Shown: positions 1-17,294 of the stretch, piece by piece
How positions within the stretch are numbered: position 1 is the stretch's first letter
Layout of the letters: each line of letters opens with the position of its first letter
Source of the DNA: Zhengitettix transpicula
Lineage: Eukaryota > Arthropoda > Insecta > Orthoptera > Tetrigidae
Direction of reading: 5' to 3'
Assembly: GCA_037074705.1 (NCBI GenBank)
Contig: CM073590.1
Location: 46,350,395-46,414,394 of the forward strand
Length of the DNA: 64,000 nucleotides
Program-made: the position numbers and the translations under genes
The notes under the pieces: model-generated
What the model saw: only the letters and a program-made list of their open reading frames with translations
The model's database searches: none
What the model was told of the DNA's origin: nothing

Positions 1-310
1 TGTTTTCTACTCCTAGTTATAATGGAAATTCTGTTTATCACTGAAGTTATGAATTTTGTTTTTTTATGTACATTCCCTTTCAAAATTTCTATAATGTTGG
101 ATAAATTATGGATGTATTTCGTGATAAGCTGAATATTATAAGATCTGAATGGTTGCGATAATGAATTGTGTAAATGTTAGTAGAACGGTACAGAAATGTG
201 ACATGTTAATTCTTCGGTAGGATCTGATTATACTGGATATGTGGCCATTGTTTTTCAATAATCATTTTTTAAACATATTTGTTTATGAAATCTTGTGAAT
301 AGGAATATGA

Positions 311-1101
311 AATGTCTGTAATGATTTGGACGTTGTTCAGCCCTATTCCTTCCCGTCGTGTTTGTAAGAGACGATCAGCTCCCAAACCGTAACAACAAGG
401 AACACTTGCTGATAAACGAGTTGAGTCTTATGTACTAGCTTTAAACATGTTACGTAAAAAGTGTGAGGAAGGAAATGTATATTTCTATGCACGTGCTATT
501 TTTTTGTATTTTGAACACTATATAACAGAAGTTGCGTGACCTCCAGGTATGCAAATTTCACTTAACCCAGTGCTGATGGAGGAAGATTCAAGCCCTAGGA
601 CTAGCAACTGTCTATCGAAACATCAGTAACTGGTCTGTTTTTACATTATCTGTTCGGCCTCCTTGAAGCCGGAGGAACTTTAAAAGTGGTTTACTGAAGA
701 TTTTATGTCAAAAAAGCCACATTTGCAAAAAACTTAGCCTCTTCTGCGATTATTTGGTGGAAAATTACATCGACGAAAATTCTCAATTTCCTCCAAACCT
801 CTGGGCGGAATTTTCATCCAACCTAGAACGGACAACCTACGCATGTGAAAGTTTTCACTGTAAGTTGAATGAACAGTTGTATTCACCCAATCCCGATATT
901 TATAAAGCCGATGATTTTTTACTCATGATGAAAGCAGCCACCAACCCCGGAATTAAAACATCTGAAGTCGCAACAAAAGTAAGAATTAATGCAAAAACTA
1001 TGTATGTACAAAAGCAAACTGAAAATTTTAGGGCTGGTGTAATATGTAGGATGGGATTCCTTCAATTCTGTGTCGTACAGAAAAATATTTTGTACTTTTA
1101 A
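311..1101 (+). pseudogene. MULE-type transposase remnant (left copy)
   Basis: A broken reading frame of transposase type. The best-preserved part, 754-1101, starts in YIDENSQFPPNLWAEF and continues with ACESFHCKLNEQ and YSPNPDIYKADDF. This resembles the C-terminal region of the MULE-domain transposase-like proteins common in insects, where NACESFH followed by FYS-HP is typical. Upstream, 311-740 reads in related frames (KCEEGNVYFYARA, LKPEEL, WFTEDFMSKKP) but carries several stops. No catalytic DDE core is visible, so it cannot be active. A second copy lies inverted at 41113-41917, which shows it is repeat DNA. Family assignment rests on motif memory; the pseudogene status is clear from the stops. 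Confidence 0.55.
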
Positions 1102-1600
1102 TTAATAAGTCATGGAATGCAAATAAAAATTCACAATGAAAATACACGTCTCCTTCCCACCAAAGCCACCACCATCCCTCGACCAGCTTTCCAGGAAAAG
1201 CGACGCATTTTCAGCAAAGCCCATCTGCTAGTAAATTGTACTCATACTGTTGTCGGAAAGTTTTCTTTGTCCTTAAAAATTTGTGACGTAAACTACCTAC
1301 GAATATTGGCCACGTTCTGTTGTTGTCAGTGGTTTTCTTTATCAATAAGTATTTCCAAGTGCGAATGACACGTCACGGTAGGATGAAATATAATATAAAT
1401 TAATTTTAAAATATTGAATGGAAGCACACGCTACAACGTTTAAAAACGTAAATTTAGCTCGTTTACTTCCTTAAAACTAAAACGCAAATGGCACAATTTA
1501 CCTGTCTTTAATGCATTATAATTTCCAGAACATGCTGAAAACTTAATCTCACACAAAATAAATGTATATATTTCTTCATATAAATATACTTCATTAGGAG

Positions 1601-1912
1601 AGGTTGTCGGGTTTTCCATAGTCTAGATGGTATTTTTGCGAATGGAAAACTGAGAAACGAGGAACAGATGAGATGAATGTCGCTGGTCAAAGACAAATAT
1701 ATAGCAAGAACAGTTGCGAAACAAGAGAATGGTGAGGAATAGAAAATGTGAAATAAAGATGAAATAGTAAAGAGAATTGAACTAAGACAACCGTTTTCTT
1801 TTTACAAATTTTCTATTCCTTGTAATTCTCTAGTTTCGCAATTCATCTTTCTATATCTTCGCCTTTGACCTGTCGCAAAAATACAATCTAGGTAATGGAA
1901 AACCCGACATTA
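1601..1912. repeat. Long imperfect inverted repeat present only in copy A
   Basis: The left arm (about 1601-1748) contains GTCGGGTTTTCCAT, TATTTTTGCGA, TGGTCAAAG and GGAATAGAAAA. The right arm (about 1806-1912) contains the reverse complements in reverse order, from TTTTCTATTCC to ATGGAAAACCCGAC. Copy B has only the right arm (about 43924-44013), joined directly to the segment before the left arm. A fold-back element or inverted duplication is likely. No coding capacity was seen. Confidence 0.7.
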
Positions 1913-2269
1913 TCCCCTTTTGTTCCCAAAAAATTTGAATTTCAAGTGTACTTTAATTTCATGTGTTCGTTACTGGTTTATTCTGATTCTCTAAAATTTA
2001 TTCATGCATACATTCATTACCATAAGTGTCAAAAAATATGTTTCTATCCAGAAATGAGATTTACTTAGTTACAAATCGCATAATTGTCACTGATATGATA
2101 ATTGCGATAAACCGGTTGTTTTCTCGTATTTTCAGAAATAACCATGTCAGCAGAGCAGATAAACATTATTTGCCTACATTCAGGAAAAATACTCGGTGGC
2201 ACGTTAAGATAAGTTCCTGTGTATCCCATTAAATTTACAGTTTGTCCTCGTTGCATTAACTTACTGCAA

Positions 2270-2341
2270 TACATATAAGCGGCTTCCTTGACTCATCGCT
2301 AGTTCAATTGAAACTTCTACAGAGCACTGCAACTCTAAATG
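2270..2341 (+). promoter_or_regulatory. Predicted promoter and non-coding first exon of GMC copy A
   Basis: A TATA box (TATAAG, 2274-2279) lies in a block almost unchanged in copy B. About 25-30 bp downstream is a plausible start region (CGCTAGTTCAATTG, about 2297-2310). The block ends in CTCTAAAT followed by the splice donor GTAAGTG at 2341. A matching acceptor (TTGAAG, then CGCCATGG) sits immediately before the coding start at 7453, giving a leader exon of about 40 nt and a first intron of about 5.1 kb. Conservation and spacing support it; the transcription start itself is inferred. Confidence 0.6.
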
Positions 2342-2753
2342 TAAGTGATTGTAAATATTTCACATAAGGAAGCTATAAAGGGCAAGTAATGCGTGAACAC
2401 TGTCACACTGTCTTTCGCAAGAAGAAATTATTTCCCATTAGTTATATTTGCTAATTTGAAGGGGTATTTTATGAGGTATTTCAGTATATGTAAATGGAAA
2501 TATTTTGTGAATATCTAATACAGTGACTTGATTTCCCTACCTAATGACTTCGAATTTGCATGTCGAAGACCACAGTTTAGGCAACAAGAGATTTCTTGAC
2601 GTGTAAGAAATTACGAACGCTCGATGTGAAAAGAAATTAATAAATATACGTTTGAAGAACTTAAGATTATTAATAATTTATTACTATTCAAAATAACTGG
2701 AAAAATTTCATTTAAGTGAGACAAATATGTTAACTGCAAATTTAATAAAACGC

Positions 2754-3027
2754 TAAAAAATTGTCAATAATGCTTCCTGATATTTTAATAATAACACTGA
2801 TTTGTTGTAAGAAACTGGTATGAGAATTTTTGTGTTAGGTGATAGCTATACCCTATTCCGTATTATTATTTTGCCTTTATGGATAGGATGGGGCGTTAAC
2901 AACCGAGATATGCGTCGAATCCGGGTTTATGGACCTCGCTGAGTTTAATGACATTCCACATGCCGGTTAAGTTGTACTTCTACCCCAATCACCTACAGAG
3001 GTTGGGGAGGCATTTTAAAGACATTCT
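2754..3027 (+). mobile_element. SINE-like insertion with a 16-bp target-site duplication
   Basis: This 274-bp insert is flanked by identical copies of AAATTTAATAAAACGC (2738-2753 and 3028-3043). Copy B has a single AAATTTAATAAAACGC at the matching place (about 44818) and no insert. The element contains CGTCGAATCCGGG, similar to a Pol III B box. A related longer copy at 3568-3975 has GGATTCGAATCTGGG at the same point. Size, target-site duplication and B-box-like motif suggest a tRNA-derived SINE. Confidence 0.75.
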
Positions 3028-3567
3028 AAATTTAATAAAACGCACATAAAAGGAAATTAACATACATACATATATACATACGAACGTACATACATACTTA
3101 ATAAGTATTTATTTGTCATGAAAATGTCGGTAAAATAAAATTAGCCTCAAAATTATCACTGAACTTCACAAACAGTATACTTTTTGTGAATTCTGATGAA
3201 TTTAATTCCCCACAGATCTCAAAATTGATCTATAACACTGTTATGGATTTTCCTATGGAAATCGAAAAATCATGAAAGAATAAATATTCTTCACGTTATG
3301 CTCAGTCATATTGCCTTCAAAGATATTTCAGTTGCAATCGGACATGATAATTTTTATATATCACTCCTTAATTAAAACTTCCTTGATAATTAAATATATT
3401 CAAAGGGCCAACAATATTTCAGTTAACTCTGTATATTTAGAACACTGTTACCCATAATCTCTTAAATCTTTTATGAAAGCTATCAATTTTGATTCGGAAA
3501 GTTATATTTAACAGAAAAAGGCTATGGACCTCTATTTTAGAATTTAGAATCACAAAATAATTCAGCG

Positions 3568-3975
3568 CTAAGAAATTGTTAATAATGCTTCCTGATACTT
3601 TAATAATATCACTAATTTGTTGTAAGAAACTTGTATGAGAATTTTTTGTTAGGTGATAGCTATGCCCTATTACGTTATTGCCTTTATGGATAGGTTGGGG
3701 CGTCACATTAAAATAACGTGATAACAACCGAGATTGGATTCGAATCTGGGTTTATTGACCTCGCTGAGTATAATTATGACATTCCGCATGCCGGTTAAAT
3801 TGTACTTCTGCCCCTAGGAGTTAGGGTGGAAGGAGAAAACAATGCGTATCGTACAATATTAAACACGTGCCGCGAATTCTATCAAAGTTTGAACAGATGT
3901 TGCTTACGATACGAAACAAACACTGAATCGGTAAAACACTCCAATCACTTATAGAGATTGGGGTTCTAAATTACA
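3568..3975 (+). mobile_element. Second copy of the SINE-like element
   Basis: It shares long stretches with 2754-3027 (AATGCTTCCTGATA, GGTGATAGCTAT, TTGCCTTTATGGATAGG, ATGCCGGTTAA). It differs by an insert of roughly 120 bp, about 3819-3940, containing AACACGTGCCGCG. The B-box-like GGATTCGAATCTGGG is better preserved here. Copy B of the duplication lacks it, but surrounding sequence there is rearranged and no clean target-site duplication could be identified. Confidence 0.6.
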
Positions 3976-3977
3976 CT

Positions 3978-4470
3978 GAGTATTTTTTACTCTTAAACTA
4001 CCGGGATATTTTTGACACTGTTAAGGTACATAAAGAAATTTTGATTTTCTTAGGGCTCCGGGAATATACTTAACTCGCTTAAGGTAGCGCACGTATTTTG
4101 GACTGTATTAGTGTACCGAGAATATTTTTGACTCTCTCAATGCACCAGGAGTAGTTTTTACGCTTTTAAGATACCAAGAGTATTTTTGATAATATACCGG
4201 GAGTAATTTAGATTCTCTTCAAGTACCTGGAGTATAATTTACCTTTTTAAGGTACCGGAAAAAGTTTTAATTTACTTGAGATACGGTAAATATCTTTAGA
4301 GTCCTGAGGGTACTTCTTTTCTTTTTTTTAAGGGTCCCGGATTTTTCTTACTTATTGGGGTTCTAGGCGTATTTTTCATTCTCGAAGTTCCGGCAGTATT
4401 GTGTAACAATATTAGGGAACGGAGGAAGTTTTAGGTGATTTCAGTGTATCGGGAATATTTTGGGCATTAT
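3978..4470 (+). repeat. Degenerate 29-bp minisatellite in GMC copy A intron 1
   Basis: About 15 diverged units with a period near 29 bp and approximate consensus TACCGGGAGTATTTTTGAC then TCTCTTAAGG. Successive units start with TACCGGGATA, CTCCGGGAATA, TACCGAGAATA, CACCAGGAGTA, TACCAAGAGTA, TACCGGGAGTA, TACCTGGAGTA and TACCGGAAAA. The orthologous array in copy B (about 45160-45730) has more units. No open frame runs through it. Confidence 0.8.
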
Positions 4471-6685
4471 TAGGTATTTGTGACAGTTTCGACATACCGG
4501 TTATGATGAAATTAATATTCCCTCTGCATATATAGGTCAAATCACTTCTTGACTACTATATTAATGAATAATTTAATACTTTTTCGGACTTATATAAATA
4601 AATACCTGGGAAATGCCAGAAATTATTGTATTATTGGTTAATAAAAGATCATTACAAAATTTAACACACCAAAGTGATTTTAGTCACAACAACGCAGCAA
4701 TGCTAAATAATGTTTTGAAGTCGCTATTTGTTCATTTTAAACCAAATTTATCACGAAGTCGTTTATTGACGTCTGCTTTGATTTACGTAACATAGAAAAA
4801 TTATTAACTCTATTTATAATTGAATTGTTATTGAACTTCTTGTTTTTTTCTTAACAGCTTCCTCGATGTGTGAATAAATGAAATGGTGTTAAATTACATA
4901 AGTTTCCTATACATTCTTAGAAATTTTCTCTGTTCCTTTTCCATTTTCATTAAAGCTCTCTATTCTAGGGATTATAAAATTAATTTTTCTCTGTATTTCA
5001 GTCAAATTTCTTGAAATTATAGAATATTATTTCGTTTAGAAACACTGTTTACAGATTTTCATAGCCACAACTATATCCATATTGATCCTAATATGACGTA
5101 CAAGGTCAAAAAGCACCATTCCTTAAACCAATTTGTATGCGTGATTAAAATGCTCAATCTAAAATGGACATTGTTTTCGTTTGGTATCAGTCGTAGACAG
5201 CGATTGTCTCGAAGGAACACATTTCACCCTTAACTCGACACCTACAATAAAGATAACTTCGATTAGTCCGTGATTTTATTGAAAATCACAACAGGACTGA
5301 GAATCAACTTGTTTTAACATGTCCATAAATTATATTTTCCAGCCGAGAAAAACTGACCCTAGATCTGTCGTAGAGTCGGAAAGGGGGCGTTAAACTCTAC
5401 AGATCTTTTCGAGTGGTATGAGGAAACATAAATAACGAAATTGTAATGGATCCCCACTAAAATGTCTTAAAATTGTGAAGAACGGTGTTTTTAAAATACC
5501 TGGACGTGGTGTATAAATAGACAATTCGAGGAAACGTACAAATAAGTTATTTATAAAGGCAGGTAGTTGGAGACAAAATGAGCTTAATAATCAGTCAGAG
5601 ATTGGATCATAGTTGTTATTAAGTCGAGGAACGACGTTAACACTATCAAGTGTTTAAGTGAAATTGAATCGTAATAAATAAACAGTAATACGATAGTCAG
5701 GAGTAATATGATAATACATTTACAGAATTTCGGCCACCATTTTTACGATCCGGACTGCATAGAGGCAAATGAAAATTGAAGATGAATTAAAACACATCAT
5801 TTATTTAATTAATTATTACTGTTATATTGTCTTTAACGTATTTTCAAAGAATATAATATTTTTGTAAAGTACATTGTTTGTTTCTTAAACTTTGTATTTG
5901 TAATAGTTATTCTTTTCATGTAATCTTATATTATGACATATCCTATTTCCAAGACCGAGGACTAATAAAATGAATAATAAGAGTTTTATAAACTTTTATA
6001 TTTACCACACAGTTTTATTCACCAAACTCTGAAGTGAAATAACTAGTCGTGTCAAAGTAAAATGCACAGTGGAACACTTAACTAGAATTGTTGTGGAAGT
6101 AGACCACAGCTCACTTTAACACGAACTTTTGATACGGAAAATTTCTAGTGTACAAACTCTTCTGAAAACATTTACGTAAGGAAATATATTATGTTACGTT
6201 CTGCATATTCTGATCATAAAGAATCATATACTTAAAATATAATAAATTATAAGTGCAGTATGTGATGAAAAGTCCTTGTCGCTTGTCTGTATATTCCGCT
6301 TGTAAAAATATATTTAATATTTTTAAGAATTATAATCAAATTATGCGTGATTGCCTCCTCCTGACGATACTCACCTCCACCTTCTCCATTCTCCTACTCC
6401 ACATTTCACACGAAATGCTATTTCTAGCGACCTATACTCAAACTAAATTTTAACGTTGAAAATAAAAATTATAATTTAGTTGTACTTTAAATTTTGTGAA
6501 ATATTTTTATAATATTATATTGAATATTTAAATCGCAATTTATGTAAAATTTCTAATTCATAAATATTATTCCCCGATTTAACCTATTATGAGATGTTTC
6601 ATATACAAAATCTCATGCAAGGTGTTACTCGTTGATGTCACCTGAGTGATTCACTTAAAAGTACTGCCAATATGTATACATATAT
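4471..6685. other. Intron 1 of GMC copy A, no further gene seen
   Basis: AT-rich sequence shared with copy B (about 45731-47980). A block near 5040-5230 is well conserved between copies and can be read as a short frame in copy B (46347-46556), but copy A has a different reading and no start or splice support. It is treated as non-coding. Confidence 0.5.
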
Positions 6686-6714
6686 ACATTAAGGTTCTTA
6701 CCAACGCAATGCGC

Positions 6715-6789
<75 letters not shown>

Positions 6790-6818
6790 TTGCGTTGCGT
6801 TGCTAAGAACATTAATGT
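6686..6818. repeat. Hairpin of two arms around a (TA)n tract
   Basis: The left arm (ACATTAAGGTTCTTACCAA, then CGCAATGCGCATATATA) is the near reverse complement of the right arm (TATATGCATTGCG, GTTGCTAAGAACATTAATGT), with about 65 bp of TA repeat between. Copy B keeps only ACCAACGCAATGCATATATA and a shorter (TA)n at 47983-48015, so the second arm is specific to copy A. Confidence 0.7.
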
Positions 6819-7125
6819 AAAATAATCACAACAAGAAAATTTGTTACCATTAATTAAAATTAATCAATTGTACCTGAGATTTAAACCCTATAATCATTTT
6901 AAAATCCTTTCATTAAAATAAGATAATAACAAATTCATCCACTTAATTAATTAAATTCTTTTGTGTATTACATAAATGGCGCATCAACGTGGGCTAATTA
7001 ATACGTAATATCTTTTGATTATTACAATTATTGGCGTGTCAACGTGAGGCAGAATCATTTAAAATTCATTCAATTAATTAAAAATTAAATTTTGATTATT
7101 AGAATATCAATGTGACAGTTAAAGC
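6819..7125 (+). mobile_element. LTR-retrotransposon fragment in GMC copy A intron 1
   Basis: It contains TATTACATAAATGGCGCATC, TCAACGTGGGC and GATTATTACAATTATTGGCG. These match the LTR end plus putative primer-binding region of the gypsy-like element at 24603-28028 (ATTACATAATGGCGGACCAA). Copy B lacks this stretch, so it probably arrived after the duplication, next to the adjacent (TA)n tract. Confidence 0.55.
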
Positions 7126-7446
7126 AAGTATCTCAAGAACCGTCACAGATCTTGAAAAAATTTTGCAGACTTACCACACTTATGAGCATACAGTAGCGGT
7201 TTAATCGCAGTTGGTACCCGTGTGAAACCGGAGAAATCCTTCTGCAACTTAATATTTATTTATAAAAAAAATATTCCACCAATATTTTTATACAACTTTA
7301 ATATATAAGTGATTTAATTCGTATCACAAATGTTTAATTAAAGAACACATTATATATGTTTTTTTTATTCTTATTAATATTTTATCCAACTGAATATTAA
7401 GTATGACCAGTTCCAATTACATTTACAAATATGTTTCTTACGTTGA

Positions 7447-12688
<5,242 letters not shown>

Positions 12689-12766
12689 CTATACCTCATG
12701 AAAACTATTACTATTCAGTTAATGTGCATGTCAGTGGAAGGTGCGATAACATATTTTCATGCTGCT

Positions 12767-15422
12767 CTTGATCAGCATGACACTTTAAAGAGAAATCAAA
12801 ATCAGTATCAAAGAATAAATAAATTTAAATTTATAACTAACTAATCGATAAGTGGGAATAATTATTAAAAAATTCATTACTTGTAGTTTTACTGCATTTC
12901 ACTTCATCTAGATTATACAAACATAAAAATTTTACCTGAAAGTGTAATAATCTCTTATTTCGAAAATGGTAGAATTTATTAGTTAATTCTACAAAATTTT
13001 GCCTTTAATTCATCTTTGTTTTCTGATTTTCACTATATTAATAAGGACTGTACGAAATCAGTTAACAATTTTTGATTGATGTGAATAATATTTAAATGAA
13101 GGCCAATTGTATCAAAGGAAGGAAAACTGTCACAAAATATCTGTGATTATAAAGTGGCGAAATAAAACTTTTCTTCTTCAGACAGATTCTGCTTATGCTT
13201 TTTCCGGTCAAAGATTGATACAGACACCAATCCATAAATTCAGTCATTCTTTGATGGTAGATATCTTGGCTTTATAATAATTAAAATACTAATATTTTAA
13301 TAAATTTCACTAATTTCCATAATTCCAAATACATACAATACAAGCAATAATGATGTATAAAAAAACAATACCTCAATGTAAGGCAATCACATATTTCCAA
13401 TGAAATAAATTATAATCTACTACTAATACCATTTGGCTCGACACCCTAATGAGGTCCTTGGACTACTGAGATGACTGACAGACAGTCATCTTATTTCCGG
13501 ATTTAGGAGGATTCTCTCTCAGCCTTAACCCCACTTTTTGTGACCAGGACAAGCACAAACATCCAAGTGCATGCCAGGATTTGAGCCCAGGTTCTTCTGT
13601 GGTGCACTGGCATTACACCACAGGTCAGCTAACAGGTGATATAACTACTAAAATTATTATAAACATTTCTTTAGACTGTATTGGTGAAGCTATGGACTGA
13701 TTACAATAATGTTAATGTAAGTTAAGTTGTACATTATATAATTTATGTGCACTATAAGGGTTTTCATATTTCAAAATTATAATAAATGTAGCCATTCTTT
13801 TATTACTTCTTGGGACTATATGATTTGATGAACTGAAATCAAAACTGTATCTAGAACTGTACTGACACAATATTAATTATAAAATTATACAGTAATTTTT
13901 GTCAATATATGAGTTTCAAAGTTGACTTAAGCAACATCAAATTATTCAATCAATAACAAAATATAGGTACACATAGGCATTCATTAGTTTAAAATGATCT
14001 AAAGATGTAAATTATAACTAAAAATTAATTATAATATATAAAAAAACACTTTCGTAGTATTAGATACCATAAAGGTTAAAATTGATCAGTATTCCATGAG
14101 TTCATTCAGGTTTCTAATAATATAGGTTGCCATTTTCTTACAAATGCTCATAACTTTCTCTAATGTTAATTCTTTCTTCTCCTTTGGTATTAAAACTGAA
14201 CCTCAAGTCAGTATATTTTAATACCTCTTGAATTTACATTCATTGGTAAGATTGAAAGTATGAATTCATCTGAATTATTCAATAGTAATATATTGTCTTT
14301 TTTTAATACTCAATCTGAGTCAACACCTGTTGTGTCTCTAGAATTGTATATAGTATTGTTCTATGATAAAGTTTCTCATTTAAAAAATCACATTTAATCT
14401 TATTATGATGAAACAAATTGAAATGACACAAAATAAAAAAACATATTCTGACTGTACAAATTAATACAATTATGTAAATAAATAGGTAATGAGGTCTTTA
14501 TTGACTCAAAAATAAGAACAACATAGATGATTCTAATAGTCTCATTCACATTTCCTGGCAGACTATACACATTTGTATGTTATTAAAAATTAATTTGAAG
14601 GTCCATACTTCGTAAGTTTTGTGACTCATTAATACCTTTGTAATACTTGAGTCAAAAAAATTCTTTGTATTCCACTCATCTTAAAAAATCGATTATTGTT
14701 TTTATTTTAAAGAAATTATACATTCACCTTAAGAGGTTCCAAAAACAGGCACAATACATCATGCTAATTTATGAAAAGATCTACAAATAAAATTTATGAT
14801 GAAGTCATATAAAAATATAAATTAATCTACCTGTATTAAAACAATTTTAAATTGCAGTTTTGAAATATTTTGATGTTGTCTAGTTCTTCTGACAATGAAG
14901 TCTACACTTTCAGCTAATATTTTACAATGAATATTTTCAAAAAGAACTGAGATATTATGCTTACGAACAGATTCCTCAACTTCATGATAGACTTTTATAT
15001 CATATTTAATTACTTTTAAACATATTACCTAATAACATACTTTTATTTTTACAACTGTTCAAGTTTAACTTCTTTTAACAGAGCCAGTTTCATAAACATG
15101 TTTGCATGATGTTTCTTTTATATTTTAATTTTTTATGTTATCTCTTTATATTAAATGTAAGGCATCATCAGCAAATAATCTCAAAATAATGTTGAAGCCA
15201 TTTTCATACAATTGATTTAAAATACATCATTTGTAAACATGAGAAGTAGAAAAACCTACTTTACTTTTCCATTCAATGACCACTTGAGCTACAATCTTTA
15301 CTTTAAACTATCTTCCTTAAAGTGTAACTTTAAAACAAACAAAAATCCACTCCCATAAAATCATATTTAATAAAGCTACAATTATCCTAATGTTTAAATG
15401 TTCTATTGAAATTTTGAGAGAT
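12767..15422. other. AT-rich spacer 3' of copy A
   Basis: No convincing frame longer than chance. It may carry the 3' untranslated region of the minus-strand gene whose stop codon is at 15423. The one structured block is the SINE-like repeat at 13430-13640. Confidence 0.6.
13430..13640 (-). mobile_element. tRNA-type SINE candidate
   Basis: This is a compositionally distinct, less AT-rich block. Read on the minus strand it begins GACCTGTGGTGTAATGCCAG, similar to a Pol III A box, then has GGGCTCAAATCCTGG, similar to a B box about 40 bp downstream. This layout is typical of tRNA-derived SINEs. No second copy in the window was found. Confidence 0.5.
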
Positions 15423-15555
15423 TCAGAGAATGGCTTTCACTTGATCATGCTTTTCCAGCAAGGACTTCAACTCTAATTTCAACTCTGTTTCATGGGAGTA
15501 TTGTTTACCAAACCCAGACGTGAACTTATTAATCATTATATATTTTTCCAGGTAC
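15423..15555 (-). CDS. Terminal coding exon of an unidentified gene
   Basis: On the minus strand an acceptor (TTTTGTTTAG) is followed by 133 nt open to TGA at 15425-15423. The 43 residues begin YLEKYIMINKFTSGF, continue GKQYSHETELKLELKS, and end LLEKHDQVKAIL. The charged, helical, protein-like composition stands out from the AT-rich flanks. The exon starts in phase 2. The phase does not match the exon at 17198-17294, so at least one exon lies between them, or they belong to different genes. The family was not recognised. Confidence 0.55.
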
Positions 15556-17197
15556 CTAAACAAAATTATTATGTAACTTTATTCTAGATTTGTCCTCACC
15601 ACAAATGCACATGTACTAACAGTTCCATTCTTAGGTTGATTAAAATTTGAATGGATTAAAAAACAAATGATTAGCTATTATTAGCTTAATAAATTAAGTA
15701 CATTTATAATGTTTTATGAAATAGTACTTGCTGTAGTTCATAAATTTAAATGTATAGATTAAAAAATTGGAGAAAAAATAATTATTATAAAAGTAGAATA
15801 ATCTATTCAAATGTGATTGAATTCATTGAATGCTGACTCTAACTTATAACCTCTCAATGATACATTAGCATGTTGTGAGAACACAAATGGGTCTATTTTT
15901 CAAAATTACTGTCAAATCTTGCTAACTGTATTGACAATTTATTTCTAATGACTCCTATTTACTCTGAGCCAATTCTATTAACTTGTCAGAACAATTAAAA
16001 ATATTTCTCTTAAATTGGTTTGAGATTTTTCATCCAACTACTCCAATCATTTTGTTTCATTATGTATTTACTATTCGGCATATTATTTTACTCTCTGCAC
16101 TTCCTAAGTACCATTTGTTTCATTCCTCAACAAACTGTTCACATTACATAAGGTTTTATTTATAAAGGTTATTGATTAAATAGTAATACATTCATTTGCC
16201 ATCTAAAAGTTAATAATATTTGGTCCCATATGTGAAGGTAACCAACTTAATTTGGTGTAGTTGTCAGCATCACTATGTTCCGAATTGAAATCCTAACAAA
16301 GGCATGGAGATGTGTATTTATTTTGCTTTCAGTATCTTCACCAAACCCATTGAGGATCTCTCAGTGCCAATGTTTGAACAGTTTAGTTCTGCATAGGGTA
16401 TTTCATTATAATCTTCGGAAGACAATGAAAACTACCACCATAATAATAAATTGATGCAAGTGTCCAATAGTATTTAGTCTTGTTTCTGCACTCATCATGT
16501 CATAATATATAGTTTTACCACCAACTAAGACTAGTTGATGCATTTGACACATTAACGTCATGTGGAGTGATGCTTCAATACACAAATCTGAACCCTATAT
16601 GAGAAATGGGAGAATTGAATTCTGTAAAAGCAACAATGAGTTCTATGTTGATAACAGACACCTGAGAAATATCAGAAAACTCGATGTGCAGGGTGACAAG
16701 TGAACCTGAGAGGTCTTACTATATAATCCATAGTCTTAAAAAAAGTAATTGCAGGTATCTGGGGAAGAAAGGGACCTTCTGAAGGCACAAACACACTTCA
16801 TAATCCACTGGTGTCCACATTCTGAGGTCATGAATAAAGCTAAGCATTATGCAGTTGAAGTGTTGGTTTCTTTTCAAATGACTTAATCCTGAGTAGTTTC
16901 TACTGAAGATTTAAATAGTAGACATTTCTCACTAAAATATTAAACTCTGAAGAATACAACACACAAAAAAACGGACAATTCTGCAGATGGGACAGATTGT
17001 GATATTTAATGTGTAAAGTTTTGTGTTACAGTCTACAGCAACGTTTCCCTATAATCTTCCTCTTATGCTATCAACCACAAGATCATTTTACAAACTCTTC
17101 CATTGTCACTTACTGTGGTTATGAAAATCTAACTATTTCAGTCTTTTAATATAACTCACATGAAACATATGTAGGCAACTAAAGATCGAAGACTTAC
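15556..17197. other. Probable intron of the minus-strand gene
   Basis: AT-rich, with mixed blocks at 16330-16440 and 16680-16870 that give short minus-strand frames but no paired splice sites I could settle. An intermediate exon restoring phase may lie here; none is called. Confidence 0.35.
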
Positions 17198-17294
17198 CCG
17201 GTGATTTGCATTATAAAACTTTCTCGGGTTTCCACCCAGCTGAAGTTGTAAAAAAGCGAAATTTCCAGGGTCTTCACTGTCACTGTCTTCTTGG
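17198..17294 (-). CDS. Internal coding exon of an unidentified gene
   Basis: A minus-strand acceptor (GCTGACTTCAG) precedes 97 nt that run open to a strong donor (GTAAGTC at 17197 downward). The translation is QEDSDSEDPGNFAF, LQLQLGGNPRKF, then YNANHR. Acidic Ser-rich residues followed by a compact block look like real protein and not translated AT-rich DNA. It enters in phase 2 and leaves in phase 0. One possible upstream exon is 17881 downward (MKHAVIGSIDMFTKLRAV), ending at an AG|GCAAGT GC-type donor near 17711 in the right phase, but that is speculative. Not recognised. Confidence 0.5.

Noticed and set aside
1117..1368. 83-codon frame at the left duplication edge
   Set aside because: Starts inside the MULE remnant and crosses into the duplicated unit; the copy B sequence has no such frame.
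16320..16440. Minus-strand frame ending MGLVKILKAK before TAA
   Set aside because: No acceptor in a matching phase was found, and the block looks like an old repeat; could be revisited with RNA data.
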